The notes beneath the pieces are model-generated. The model was not told the origin of the DNA. It ran no database searches and worked only from the letters and a program-made list of their open reading frames with translations. Of a DNA stretch of 64,000 nt, positions 32,734-41,711 are shown one piece after another. Source of the stretch: Phytohabitans suffuscus. GTDB lineage: Bacteria; Actinomycetota; Actinomycetes; Mycobacteriales; Micromonosporaceae. A program made the position numbers and the translations under genes. The stretch lies in assembly GCF_011764565.1 (NCBI RefSeq), contig NZ_AP022871.1, positions 4,836,320 through 4,900,319 on the forward strand. Direction: 5' to 3'. Position 1 is the stretch's first letter. Every line of letters begins with the position of its first letter.

Positions 32734-35646
32734 ATGAATACAGGCAACTGGTCGATCCGCGCGAAGATTATCGCCCTGGTCACCGTGCCCCTCGCCGCCC
32801 TTTTGGCGCTCTGGATCTTCAGCACGACACTGACCCTCGGGCCGGCGTTGAACCTGCTCTCGGCCCAGACGCTCCTCGACGAGGTGGGCCGTCCCGGCGA
32901 AAACCTCGTGGCCGAGCTGCAGCGTGAGCGGCGCCTCTCCCTCGTCTACCTCGCCGGCAAGGGCGACCTGCCGGCGCTGGGCGAGCAGCGCAACCGCACC
33001 GACGCCGCGGTCACCGAGTTTCGCCGCCGGGCCGGCAGCCCCGACCTGAGCGACACCGGCGAGGGCCGCCTGCGCGGCCACCTCGACCAGCTCTTCACCT
33101 CGCTCGAGCTGCTGCCCACCGGGCGCGGCTTCATCGACCGGCGGGAGATGGACCAGGCCGGCGCGCTCGGCCTGTACAGCGGGGTGGTCGACAACGCGTT
33201 CCGGGTCTTCGAGATCATCGCGGACGTCGACGACGACGACCTCAACCGCGAGGCGCGGGCGATCACCGGGCTCGGCCGGGCGCGCGAGGTGCTCGGGCAG
33301 TCCGACGCGCTGCTGGCCGGCGCCTTCGCGGCCGGCAGGTTCGCCAACGGCGAGCACGCCCAGCTGGTGCAGATCATCGGCGCCCACCGCTACCTCTTCG
33401 CCCAGGCCCTGCCCGCGCTGCCCGACACCGAGCGGGTCGCCTACCAGCGGATGACCGAGGGCGAGGCGTTCACGCAGCTCCGCGTCCTCGAAGACCGGGT
33501 GATCGCGCAGGGCCGCGACGGCCAGGTAGCGCCGATCACATCCGCCGCGTGGCAGAGCGCGTACGAGCCGGCCGTCCTGCAGCTGCGCGAGTTCGAGCTG
33601 TCCAGTTCGGACGCGCTCGCCGACCGGGCCACGCCGGTCGCGGTCGCGGTGCTGCTCCGCCTCGCGCTGGCCGGGCTGCTCGGCCTCGCCGCGATCGCGC
33701 TGTCCCTGCTCATCTCGCTGCGCGTCGGTCGCTCGCTGATCCGGCGCCTCAGCGGCCTGCGGGAGAGCGCGATGGACCTGGCCGACCGGCGGCTGCCCGC
33801 CGTGGTCGCCCGACTGCGGCGCGGCGAGGAGGTCGACGTCGCCGAGGAGGCGCCGCCCCTGGAGTACGGCAGCGACGAGATCGGCGAGCTGGGTCGCGCG
33901 TTCACCGAGGCGCAGCGCACGGCGGTGCAGGCGGCGGTCGACGAGGCCACGCTGCGGCAGGGCTTCAACGACGTGTTCCTCAACATCGCCCGGCGCAGCC
34001 AGGCCCTGCTGCACCGCCAGCTCGCACTGCTCGACTCGATGGAGCGGCGCAGCACCGACCCCGACGAGCTGGAAAACCTCTTCCGCGTCGACCACCTCGC
34101 CACGCGCATGCGGCGGCACGCCGAAGACCTGGTGATCCTGGCCGGAGCGGCGCCCGGCCGGGGCTGGCGTAACCCGATCGGCGCGATCGACGTCATCCGC
34201 GGCGCGGTGTCCGAGGTGGAGGACTACTCCCGGGTCGCGATCACCAAGGTCGAGCCCGCCGACATCGCCGGCCGGGCGGTCGGCGACATGATCCACCTGC
34301 TCGCCGAGCTGATCGAAAACGCGACGTCGTACTCGCCGCCCGAGACAAAGGTGCAGGTCATCGGTGCCTCGGTGCCCAACGGGTACGCGATCGAGATCGA
34401 AGACCGCGGGCTCGGCATGACGCCGGAGGCGATCGGCGAGGCCAACCGCAAGCTCAGCCGCCCGCCCGACTTCGACCCGGCCAACAGCGCCCAGCTCGGC
34501 CTCTTCGTGGTGGCCCAGCTCGGCGTCCGCCACGGCATCAAGATCCAGCTGCGCAGCTCGCCGTACGGCGGCATCACGGCGGTCGTGCTCGTGCCGCCGG
34601 ACCTGGTCGCCCCGCCACCCGAGCCGGCCGCGCTGCCGCCCGCCCCGGCCAACGGCGAGACGCCCCGGATGCGCCGCGCCCGCGCACTGGCCGCCGTCGA
34701 CTCGGGGCCGCGCCGCTCGCTGGAGGCGGTGGCCCGCCCGGTGCTGGTGCCGGCGCCCGCGATCGACGCGGAGGAGGCCACCGACGCGTCGCTGAGCGTG
34801 GGGCCGGACGGGCTGCCCAAGCGGGTGCGGCAGGCGAGCCTGGCACCCCAGCTCAGGGGCGAGCCGGCCGGTCCGCTCACCCTCGACCGCGCCGATCCCG
34901 AGCCACCGCCGCGCTCCGCGGAGCAGGCCCGCGCCAGGATGGCGGCCCTGCAGGCCGGCACCGCGCGGGGCCGCCGCGACGCCGACGCGATCCCGATCAG
35001 CCGGCGCGAGCCGGGGCCCGTCCCGCTGGCCCGGCGTGACCCGGACGAGGTGCCGTTCGCCGGTCGCGGCCCGGCCGCCCCGGTGGCGGAGCCCGACGCG
35101 GGTGAGACCCAGTTCCTGCCGCTCGCGGTCCGGCCGACCCGGAGCCTCGATCCGGTGCCGCCGCCCGTGGAGGCCGAGGAGCCCCCGACCGGCCCCGTGC
35201 CGCTCGCCCGGGGCACCGCGTCGCCGCCGCCCGGTGCGGTCGTGAGCCCGCTCCCGTCCGACGACGCGCAGGAGACGATCGACGGGCTGCCCCAGCGCCG
35301 TCGCGCCGGCGGCGCGACCGGGCCTTCCACCCGCAGGTCCACGTCGGGCGGGCTGCCTCGCCGCAAGCTCGGCGACGGGCCGGCTACCGGCGGCGACGGG
35401 GATCGGCCCGCTCGCGGCACCGGCCTCGAAGCGCTTCGGCTCCGCCGGTCCAGCGGCGGCGACCTGCCCACCCGCCAGCCGGGCGTCGCCGGTGCCGAGA
35501 CGTTCCCCGCCGGCGGCGCAGGTCCACAGCCGCCGGCCGGCGCCAACGGGCACCGCGAGTCCACCGGCGCCAACGGGCACGGCGAGCCGGACGGCGAGGC
35601 CAAGCGCGACCAGACCCCGCCCGCCGGGCCGGAAGGAGCCGAGTAG
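32734..35646 (+). CDS. cvnA: Conservon sensor histidine kinase CvnA
   Basis: A 970-residue membrane sensor. It has an N-terminal helix (IIALVTVPLAALLALWIFS), an extracytoplasmic NIT-type helical domain (~40-300), a second helix (LLRLALAGLLGLAAIALSLL), HAMP, a phosphoacceptor-like segment with an intact FRVDHLATRM (His454), and HATPase_c (N-box ELIENATSY, G1 EDRGLGM). A ~300-residue Pro/Arg-rich tail follows. It is the first gene of a full cvnABCD set, with the cvnB GTG overlapping its stop by 1 nt. Conservons form membrane complexes that couple a kinase-like sensor to a Ras-like GTPase. Confidence 0.9.
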   Translation: MNTGNWSIRAKIIALVTVPLAALLALWIFSTTLTLGPALNLLSAQTLLDEVGRPGENLVAELQRERRLSLVYLAGKGDLPALGEQRNRTDAAVTEFRRRAGSPDLSDTGEGRLRGHLDQLFTSLELLPTGRGFIDRREMDQAGALGLYSGVVDNAFRVFEIIADVDDDDLNREARAITGLGRAREVLGQSDALLAGAFAAGRFANGEHAQLVQIIGAHRYLFAQALPALPDTERVAYQRMTEGEAFTQLRVLEDRVIAQGRDGQVAPITSAAWQSAYEPAVLQLREFELSSSDALADRATPVAVAVLLRLALAGLLGLAAIALSLLISLRVGRSLIRRLSGLRESAMDLADRRLPAVVARLRRGEEVDVAEEAPPLEYGSDEIGELGRAFTEAQRTAVQAAVDEATLRQGFNDVFLNIARRSQALLHRQLALLDSMERRSTDPDELENLFRVDHLATRMRRHAEDLVILAGAAPGRGWRNPIGAIDVIRGAVSEVEDYSRVAITKVEPADIAGRAVGDMIHLLAELIENATSYSPPETKVQVIGASVPNGYAIEIEDRGLGMTPEAIGEANRKLSRPPDFDPANSAQLGLFVVAQLGVRHGIKIQLRSSPYGGITAVVLVPPDLVAPPPEPAALPPAPANGETPRMRRARALAAVDSGPRRSLEAVARPVLVPAPAIDAEEATDASLSVGPDGLPKRVRQASLAPQLRGEPAGPLTLDRADPEPPPRSAEQARARMAALQAGTARGRRDADAIPISRREPGPVPLARRDPDEVPFAGRGPAAPVAEPDAGETQFLPLAVRPTRSLDPVPPPVEAEEPPTGPVPLARGTASPPPGAVVSPLPSDDAQETIDGLPQRRRAGGATGPSTRRSTSGGLPRRKLGDGPATGGDGDRPARGTGLEALRLRRSSGGDLPTRQPGVAGAETFPAGGAGPQPPAGANGHRESTGANGHGEPDGEAKRDQTPPAGPEGAE

Positions 35647-36068
35647 TGGTGTCGACGACCAGCCCGGCCGCCAGACTCAACTGGCTGCTCGACGACCTGA
35701 TCGAGCGGGTGCCGTCCGCGCACCATGCCGTCGTGCTCTCCGCCGACGGGCTGCTCATGGGCTCGTCACACGGGCTGACCAGGGAAGACGCCGAGCACCT
35801 CTCGGCCATGGCGGCCGGCTTCCAGAGCCTGGCCAAGGGGGCGAGCCGCCACTTCGAGACCGGGCCGGTGCGGCAGACGGTGGTCGAGATGGAGGGGGCG
35901 TACCTCTTCGTCACCGCCGCCGGGCGAGGTGCCTGCCTGGCGCTGCTGGCCGGCATCGACTCGGACATTGGCTTGATCGCATACGAGATGGCGATGCTGG
36001 TCACGCGGGTGGGCCAGAATATGAGCACACCCACCCGCCATCCGACGGTGCCCTCCGATGCGGGGTGA
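35646..36068 (+). CDS. cvnB: Roadblock/LC7 protein CvnB
   Basis: A 140-residue single-domain Roadblock/LC7 protein (LNWLLDDLIERVPSAHHAVV, LALLAGIDSDIGLIAYEMA), paralogous to 9514-9918. In conservons it is the presumed regulator of the CvnD GTPase. The GTG start shares one base with the cvnA stop; its end overlaps cvnC by 11 nt. Confidence 0.9.
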   Translation: MVSTTSPAARLNWLLDDLIERVPSAHHAVVLSADGLLMGSSHGLTREDAEHLSAMAAGFQSLAKGASRHFETGPVRQTVVEMEGAYLFVTAAGRGACLALLAGIDSDIGLIAYEMAMLVTRVGQNMSTPTRHPTVPSDAG

Positions 36069-36450
36069 CGCCTCCGGGAGGCAGCACGACTGGCTCGACG
36101 ACGACGCCGGGCCGGTAGTCCGCCCGTACACGGTGACCGGCGGCCGGGTGCGGCCTGTCACCGGCGGCTTCGACCTGATGGCGTTCGTGCTCGCGGCACC
36201 CGGTGCGGCGAGCTCGCCGGACGCCGCACACCTGCAGCCCGAGCACCGCGCGATCCTCGCGATGGCCGCGGAGCCGGTCTCGGTGGCCGAGCTCGCCGCC
36301 GGGCTCAACCAGGTCATCGGTGTGGTCCGGGTGCTGCTCGGCGACCTGCTGGCGGCCGGCCTCATCGCGATGCACGAGCCGTCCACAGCGGCCCACTTCC
36401 CCGAAGACGACGTCCTCCAGGCGGTGGTGAATGGACTACGGGCACTCTGA
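36058..36450 (+). CDS. cvnC: DUF742 protein CvnC
   Basis: A 130-residue DUF742 protein with the characteristic RPYTVTGGRVRPVTGGFDLM opening and a winged-helix-like end (AGLNQVIGVVRVLLGDLLAA). It is the third component of the conservon; its biochemical role is uncertain. It overlaps cvnB by 11 nt and cvnD by 20 nt, the tight packing typical of these operons. Confidence 0.9.
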   Translation: MRGDASGRQHDWLDDDAGPVVRPYTVTGGRVRPVTGGFDLMAFVLAAPGAASSPDAAHLQPEHRAILAMAAEPVSVAELAAGLNQVIGVVRVLLGDLLAAGLIAMHEPSTAAHFPEDDVLQAVVNGLRAL

Positions 36451-37027
36451 CCTCGACTCCGATCGGCGGATCCCGCTCGCGCTGAAGATCCTCATCGCGG
36501 GCGGGTTCGGCGCCGGCAAGTCCACTTTGGTGGGTGCGGTGAGCGAGATCCGGCCGCTGCACACCGAGGAGGTCCTCACCCACGCCGGCCTGCACACCGA
36601 CGACCTGATCGGCGTGGAGGGCAAGCGCACCACCACCGTCGCGATGGACTTCGGCCGGATCACCATCAACGAGGACCTTCAGGTCTACCTCTTCGGCACG
36701 CCGGGCCAGGACCGCTTCTGGTTCCTCTGGGACGAGCTGGCGTACGGCGCGCTCGGCGCCGTCGTGCTCGCCGACACCCGCCGGCTGGCCGACAGCTTCC
36801 CCTCGGTCGACTACTTCGAGCGCCACGGCATCCCGTTCGTCGTGGCGGTCAACTGCTTCGACGGCGCCCGCCGCTACACGTCCGACGCGGTGCGGCAGGC
36901 ACTCGACCTCGATCACGACGTGCCCGTGGTGCTCTGCGACGTGCGGCAGCGCCAGTCCGGCAAGCTGGTGCTGATCGCGCTGGTCGAGCACGTGGCCGGC
37001 TACCACGGCCACCCGGTGCCGGCCTAG
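36431..37027 (+). CDS. cvnD: Conservon Ras-like GTPase CvnD
   Basis: A 198-residue small GTPase. The P-loop is GGFGAGKSTL, switch I is around RTTTVAMDFGRI, and G3 is FGTPGQDRFWF (DxxG-like element degenerate to TPGQ). The G4 position reads NCFD in place of NKxD, as in other CvnD/MglA-like actinobacterial GTPases. It is the effector end of the cvnABCD operon. Its stop lies in the first of three tandem 33-36 nt repeats at 37016-37117. Confidence 0.9.
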   Translation: MDYGHSDLDSDRRIPLALKILIAGGFGAGKSTLVGAVSEIRPLHTEEVLTHAGLHTDDLIGVEGKRTTTVAMDFGRITINEDLQVYLFGTPGQDRFWFLWDELAYGALGAVVLADTRRLADSFPSVDYFERHGIPFVVAVNCFDGARRYTSDAVRQALDLDHDVPVVLCDVRQRQSGKLVLIALVEHVAGYHGHPVPA

Positions 37028-37117
37028 CGGCGCGCACGAGCCCCACGCCGCGTGCCGGCCTGGCCGCGCACGAGGCCGCGCCGCGTGCGGGCCTAGCGGC
37101 GCACGAGGCCGCGGCGG
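37016..37117. repeat. Three tandem 33-36 nt GC-rich repeats between convergent genes
   Basis: Units at 37016-37051, 37052-37084 and 37085-37117 share GTGCCGGCCT, GCGCACGAG and GCCGC segments. Unit 1 contains the cvnD stop codon. Unit 3 contains the stop and last residues of the convergent membrane protein. The array therefore looks like a local duplication of a gene end. Confidence 0.7.
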
Positions 37118-37863
37118 CGGTAGGCCAGCTCGCCCACGCAGGTCGCGCCGAGCACCAGAGCGGTGATCGCGACCGGGGCGTGCGCGGGTGTGTCCGCGTG
37201 CGCGGCGGCCAGCAGCAGCCCGGTCAGGCCGAGGCTGCCGCTGTGCACGCGCGGGGTGAGCGGGCTCTCCATCCGCCGCATGACCCCGGCGGCGGCCAGC
37301 GCGAACACCAGGCAGAGCAGGTACACGGCGCAGTGGACGAGCGGGGACAGGCCCTCGCCGTACACCACCAGCACGGTGCGGCTCAGCCCGGCCGAGGCGA
37401 CGAAGAAGATGACCGAATACCAGGACGGGCGGCGGGTGCCGCGCAGCCGGTACCGGATCTCGGCCGCGCAGACCGCCACGACGAGCAGCCCCGCCGCCGG
37501 TACCGGTGCCCACGGCCGCACGTCGCCGTGCAGCGTCGCGTAGAGCAGCCCGGTCATGCCGAGGGTGGCGCTGCAGACGCGGGAGGTGAGCCGGCTGCGC
37601 GCCCGCTCGACGAGCCGGGAGACGAGCACGGCCAGCGCGGCGCAGAGCGCGTACACGCCGACGTGGGCGTGCGGCTCGGGCTCGCCGTGCCCCCGCGCGA
37701 GCAGCGTGCGGGCGAGGTTGGCCGCCCCGACGTAAAAGATGAGCGAATGCCAGCTCGGCCGCGCGAAAGCGACGAAGCGGACGGAATACACATCCGTTTT
37801 GTACCTGTCGCGAGGATCGCGGCGCCCCGTTTCGGCCGCGCGGGCAGGCAGTGCTTCGACCAA
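37093..37863 (-). CDS. Internally duplicated membrane protein of unknown function
   Basis: A 256-residue polytopic membrane protein. Two ~100-residue halves are clearly related. Half one starts RPSWHSLIFYVGAANLARTL and contains SRVCSATLGMTGLLYATLHG. Half two starts RPSWYSVIFFVASAGLSRTV and contains PRVHSGSLGLTGLLLAAAHA. Each half has three to four hydrophobic segments, giving an inverted or tandem pseudo-repeat architecture. I do not recognise the family. The N-terminus is basic and cytoplasmic-looking. It is divergent from the LysR-like gene at 37972. Confidence 0.7.
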   Translation of the reverse strand: MVEALPARAAETGRRDPRDRYKTDVYSVRFVAFARPSWHSLIFYVGAANLARTLLARGHGEPEPHAHVGVYALCAALAVLVSRLVERARSRLTSRVCSATLGMTGLLYATLHGDVRPWAPVPAAGLLVVAVCAAEIRYRLRGTRRPSWYSVIFFVASAGLSRTVLVVYGEGLSPLVHCAVYLLCLVFALAAAGVMRRMESPLTPRVHSGSLGLTGLLLAAAHADTPAHAPVAITALVLGATCVGELAYRRRGLVRR

Positions 37864-37971
37864 GATCGGAAGAACTTCTTGTTGTCCTCCGCAAGCTCCA
37901 CTTGTGGATTTGCCACGCCGCCGGACGGCAAATCACGTCACTGAGCGGTGGGTGGGCCGTAACTTTCCGCT

Positions 37972-39084
37972 GTGGGAAAGGTGAGGGACCGTGCGCCGGA
38001 CGAGTGGGACTGCGCCGTCTTCATGGCGGTGGTGGAGGCCGGCACCCGGCAGCGTGCCGTGCGGCTGCTCGCCGACCGGTACGACGAGCACATCACCGTC
38101 GAGGGCGTGCGCACCATCCTCCTGAAGATCAACAGATGGCTCGGGCGCCCCGCGCTGCGCGAGGGTGTCGGCCCGCGCGGCAAGGCCGAGCTGACCGTGC
38201 GTGGCCGCCGCTTCCAGCGCTTCTGCGAACGGGTGCGCGGCCTCTACCAGGACGAGCGCGGCCGCCTCGCCGAGTCGGACGTGACCCGGCTCGTGTGCCT
38301 GCCGCACCACGCCACGATCGTCAAGACGCTCTACGTCGAGACGCTCGCCCAGCACCCGGCCGGCGAGGAGAAGGTCGGCATCGAGGAGCTTCAGCAGAGC
38401 GACCGCGGCAACGAGGCGTTTTTCGACCAGGCGTTCTGGCCGCTCACCACCGGCACGTACCACCTCGCGATCGGCCAGCCGCCACCCGCCGAGTTTCGCG
38501 ACGAGCTCCAGTCCGACCTGCTGTACCGGTCGCAGCTGGAGGTGCTGGTCCCCGCCGAGTACCCGGGCGACGCGATGCCGCTGGCCGAGTTCGTGCGCAG
38601 CGTCTCGCACGTACCGCCCAAGGACTCGCGCGCCCGGATCCTGCTGGAGGAGCGGATCGCCGCCCACCGGATCGACGACCCCGGCGAGGAGCGGCGGGTG
38701 GCCAGCGCCACGTACGAGATCGGCAGCGTCATCGAGCGCGTCGCCCTGCTGCACGAGTGCGGCCTGCCCAGCCCGCTCGTGCTCGTACCCTCGGACATCG
38801 CGCTCATCTACAAGCCCGGCATGCGCTTCGGCGGCGCGGGCGTGGAGCACTCGAAGTGGGTGCCGCTGCACCACGGGACCGAGCGGCTGAGGCTGGAGGT
38901 GCACGTCACGACCGCCAACCCCCGCCCCAACCACCTGCGCCCGATCGTCGCGCTGCTCAAGAAGATCTGCGGCGACCAGCCCCGCCTGCGCGGCGAGGTC
39001 ACCTCAGTCCACGACGACGACCTCGAGGCGCCGCGGGCCGTGGACGCCCTCGACCCGGTTCAGCTCGATGTCGCTGGTCGCTGA
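37972..39084 (+). CDS. LysR-like DNA-binding protein with divergent effector domain
   Basis: A 370-residue protein. Residues ~12-85 (WDCAVFMAVVEAGTRQRAVR ... LTVRGRRFQRFCERVRGLYQ) follow the LysR N-terminal winged-HTH and linker-helix pattern, though the HTH core is atypical. The remainder (from VTRLVCLPHHATIVKTLYVE) could be a type II periplasmic-binding fold with weak similarity. GTGGGAAAG is an alternative start region; ATG/GTG 37972 is used. Its C-terminus overlaps the end of convergent lutC by 81 nt. Targets and ligand are unknown. Confidence 0.65.
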   Translation: MGKVRDRAPDEWDCAVFMAVVEAGTRQRAVRLLADRYDEHITVEGVRTILLKINRWLGRPALREGVGPRGKAELTVRGRRFQRFCERVRGLYQDERGRLAESDVTRLVCLPHHATIVKTLYVETLAQHPAGEEKVGIEELQQSDRGNEAFFDQAFWPLTTGTYHLAIGQPPPAEFRDELQSDLLYRSQLEVLVPAEYPGDAMPLAEFVRSVSHVPPKDSRARILLEERIAAHRIDDPGEERRVASATYEIGSVIERVALLHECGLPSPLVLVPSDIALIYKPGMRFGGAGVEHSKWVPLHHGTERLRLEVHVTTANPRPNHLRPIVALLKKICGDQPRLRGEVTSVHDDDLEAPRAVDALDPVQLDVAGR

Positions 39085-39618
39085 CGGCCCGGAGATCAGC
39101 GTGAGCGGACGCGTGGGGTCGGCCAGCCGGGCCAGCGCCTCCGGCACCCCGCCCACGATCTGTCCGCTGTGGACGACGCAGACGTGGTGGTCCGGCACCA
39201 GCGAGAGCGCCCGCGGTCCCTGGTCGGGTCCGGCGTCGAGCACCAGCGTCCCGGTCCGCGCGATCGCGACCGCGCACCCGGTCAGCACCGCCACGCCGGG
39301 CGCGTCGAGGTCGGCCACCGCGAGCGCGTGCGGCTCGCCGTCACGCAGGACCCGTCCCTGGTACGCGCTGAGCCACCCCCGCGGCGCTCCGGCGGGCGTG
39401 ACGACGGCGGGCGCCCCGCTCAGCAACTCGGCGAGCGTGCCGGCCAGCCCGCCGGGCGCACACCGCCGCACCGTCGCCTTGTAGTCGACCAACCGGTCCA
39501 CGAGCAGCCCCACGAGATCGTCGCCGCCGTCGACGGCCCGGTACTCCCGAGGCACCGTCACGGGCGCGGCCGGCCGTGCCGCCCGTACCCGCCGCAACAC
39601 CTCATCGCGCGCGTTCAT
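39004..39618 (-). CDS. lutC: Lactate utilization protein LutC
   Basis: A 204-residue LUD-domain protein (MNARDEVLRRVRAARPAAPV at the start; CAVAIARTGTLVLDAGPDQG and SGPSATSDIELNRVEGVHGP in the core). LutABC together oxidise L-lactate to pyruvate in the cytoplasm. It starts inside the last codons of lutB (17-nt overlap) and ends overlapping the convergent LysR-like gene. Confidence 0.92.
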   Translation of the reverse strand: MNARDEVLRRVRAARPAAPVTVPREYRAVDGGDDLVGLLVDRLVDYKATVRRCAPGGLAGTLAELLSGAPAVVTPAGAPRGWLSAYQGRVLRDGEPHALAVADLDAPGVAVLTGCAVAIARTGTLVLDAGPDQGPRALSLVPDHHVCVVHSGQIVGGVPEALARLADPTRPLTLISGPSATSDIELNRVEGVHGPRRLEVVVVD

Positions 39619-41013
39619 GGGCCCACCATTCGCGGAAGGTCTGCCTCGCCGGCAGGGGGGCGTCGCGGGTCGACGTCCACCGGGACAGGGGCCACGGGAG
39701 GTGGCGGAGCGCGCCGCGCCGGCCGGCCACCCAGCGGGCGGGGCGGCGCCGCGGCGGGCGGCGCGCAGGGCGGCCGCGTACCGCCGGCGGTCGCGCATCG
39801 TCCAGGACAGGGCCCGCATCGCGGCTCGCTCGGCGGGCGGGTGCGGGCCGGTCTGCCGCAGGTGCACCAGCACCTCGGGGATGTTGATGCGCACCGGGCA
39901 GGCGTCGTAGCAGGCGCCGCAGAGCGTGGAGGCGTACGGCAGGGTGCGGTTGGCGCCCTCGCCGCTCATCTGCGGGCTCAGGATCGCGCCGATCGGCCCG
40001 GGGTAGACCGAGCCGTACGCGTGGCCGCCCACCCGCTCGTACACCGGGCAGACGTTGAGGCACGCGGAGCAGCGGATGCAGCGCAGCGCCTGCCGCCCCA
40101 CGCCGTCGGCGAGTGTCTCGGTGCGGCCGTTGTCGACCAGGACGATGTGGAGGGTCCGCGGGCCGTCCCCGGGGGTGACGCCGGTCCACAGCGACGTGTA
40201 CGGGTTCATCCGCTCGCCGGTCGACGAGCGCGGCAGCAGCTGGAGGAAGACCTCCAGGTCGCGGAACGTGGGCAGGATCTTCTCGATGCCGACCACCGAG
40301 ATCAGCGTCTCCGGGAGGGTGAGGCACATCCGGCCGTTCCCCTCGGACTCGACCACGACGAGCGTGCCCGACTCGGCGACCGCGAAGTTGGCGCCGGAGA
40401 TGCCGACCCGCGCGGAGAGGAACTTGGCCCGCAGGTGCCGCCGGGCCGCCTCGGCGAGCGCGGGCGGGTCGTCGGTCAGCGCGGAGAGCCCGCTGCGGGT
40501 GAAGATCTCGCGGATCTGCGAGCGGTTGTAGTGGATCGCCGGCACCAGGATGTGCGAGGGCGTGTCGCCGGCCAGCTGCACGATCAGCTCGGCCAGGTCG
40601 GTCTCCACCGCGGCGATGCCGGCCGCCTCCAGCGCCTCGTTGAGGCCGATCTCCTGGGTGGCCATCGACTTGACCTTGACCACCTCGGTCGCGCCGGTGT
40701 CGCGCACCAGCCCGGTGACCACGCCGCAGGCCTCGGCCGCGTCCCGGGCCCAGTGCACGGTGGCGCCGGCCGCGGTGGCCGCCGCCTCGAACCGCTCCAG
40801 CAGCTCGGGCAGGCGGGCCAGCACGTCGTCCTTGATGGCGGCGCCCGACCGGCGCAGCTCCTCCCAGTCCGGCACCTCGCCGACCACCCGCAGCCGCTTG
40901 TCGCGGATCGTGTGGGTGGCCCTGCGCAGGTTGGCGCGTAGCTGCGTGTCGCCCAGCTCCTTGCGCGCCGCGACCGGAAACGGCGTCCGCGCGACGATGT
41001 GCCCTCCGCTCAT
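39602..41013 (-). CDS. lutB: Iron-sulfur protein LutB, apparent 1-nt frameshift near its C-terminus
   Basis: About 470 residues. LUD domain followed by two 4Fe-4S motifs: CIRCSACLNVCPVY and CGACYDACPVRINIP. Near 39740-39750 the frame is lost after RRYAAALRAARRGAA. The expected C-terminus (RWVAGRRGALRHLPWPLSRW, then FREWWAHERAR) continues in another frame and stops at 39602. One more base at the G run 39740-39743 repairs it; left unrepaired, lutB would run into lutC as one fused frame. ATG 41013 overlaps lutA's stop (ATGA). Confidence 0.9.
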
Positions 41014-41711
41014 GCTGCCCCCGCGAGGATCTCGGCGTAGTGGATCGGCTTGGCCGGGCCGCCGGCGCGGGAGAGGCCGCCGCCGATGTGGGCCAGGCAG
41101 GAGTTGTCGACCGCGGCCACGTACTCGGCGCCGGTGTCCACGATGGACCGGCACTTGTCGGCGAGCATGGCGCCGGACACGCCCGCGTTCTTCACGGCGA
41201 ACGTGCCGCCGAAGCCGCAGCACTCCTCCGCGCCGGGCAGGTCGAGCAGCTCCAGGCCGCGCACCGCCTCCAGCAGCCGCCGCGGCCGGTCGCCGAGGCG
41301 GAGCATGCGCAGGCCGTGGCAGGTGGGGTGGTACGTCACGCGGTGCGGGAACGCCGCGCCCACGTCGGTCACGCCGAGCACGTCGACGAGCAGCTCGGAC
41401 AGCTCGTACGTGCGGGCGACCACCTCGCCGGCGTCCGGCACGAGCTTCGGGTACCAGTCGCGGACCATCGCCACGCAGGAGCCGGAGGGGCCGACCACCG
41501 CGTCGTACCCGTCGAAGGTCCTGACGAAGTTGGCCACCAGCGGCAGCGCCTCCTCGCGGTAGCCGCTGTTGGCGTGCATCTGGCCGCAGCAGCCCTGCTC
41601 GACCGGAAACTCCACGGTGTGGCCGAGCCGCTCCAGCACCTGGACGACCGCGCGGCCGGTGCCCGGGTAGACGAGGTCGTTGACGCAGGTGACGAAGAGC
41701 GCGACTTTCAT
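41010..41711 (-). CDS. lutA: Lactate utilization protein LutA ((Fe-S)-binding)
   Basis: A 233-residue protein with two CCG motifs that ligate Fe-S clusters: VEQGCCGQMHANSGY and AEECCGFGGTFAVKN. It is the LutA/GlcF-like subunit of lactate oxidation. It starts with ATG 41711, overlapping the end of the GntR regulator gene by 4 nt, so regulator and lutABC form one transcript. Confidence 0.93.
   Translation of the reverse strand: MKVALFVTCVNDLVYPGTGRAVVQVLERLGHTVEFPVEQGCCGQMHANSGYREEALPLVANFVRTFDGYDAVVGPSGSCVAMVRDWYPKLVPDAGEVVARTYELSELLVDVLGVTDVGAAFPHRVTYHPTCHGLRMLRLGDRPRRLLEAVRGLELLDLPGAEECCGFGGTFAVKNAGVSGAMLADKCRSIVDTGAEYVAAVDNSCLAHIGGGLSRAGGPAKPIHYAEILAGAA

Noticed and set aside
39004..41223. 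A single 739-codon open frame suggesting a LutB-LutC fusion protein
   Set aside because: The join reads through a nonsense Arg/Pro/Gly stretch, while the expected LutB C-terminus is present in another frame with its own stop at 39602. One missing base explains it; lutB and lutC are separate genes.
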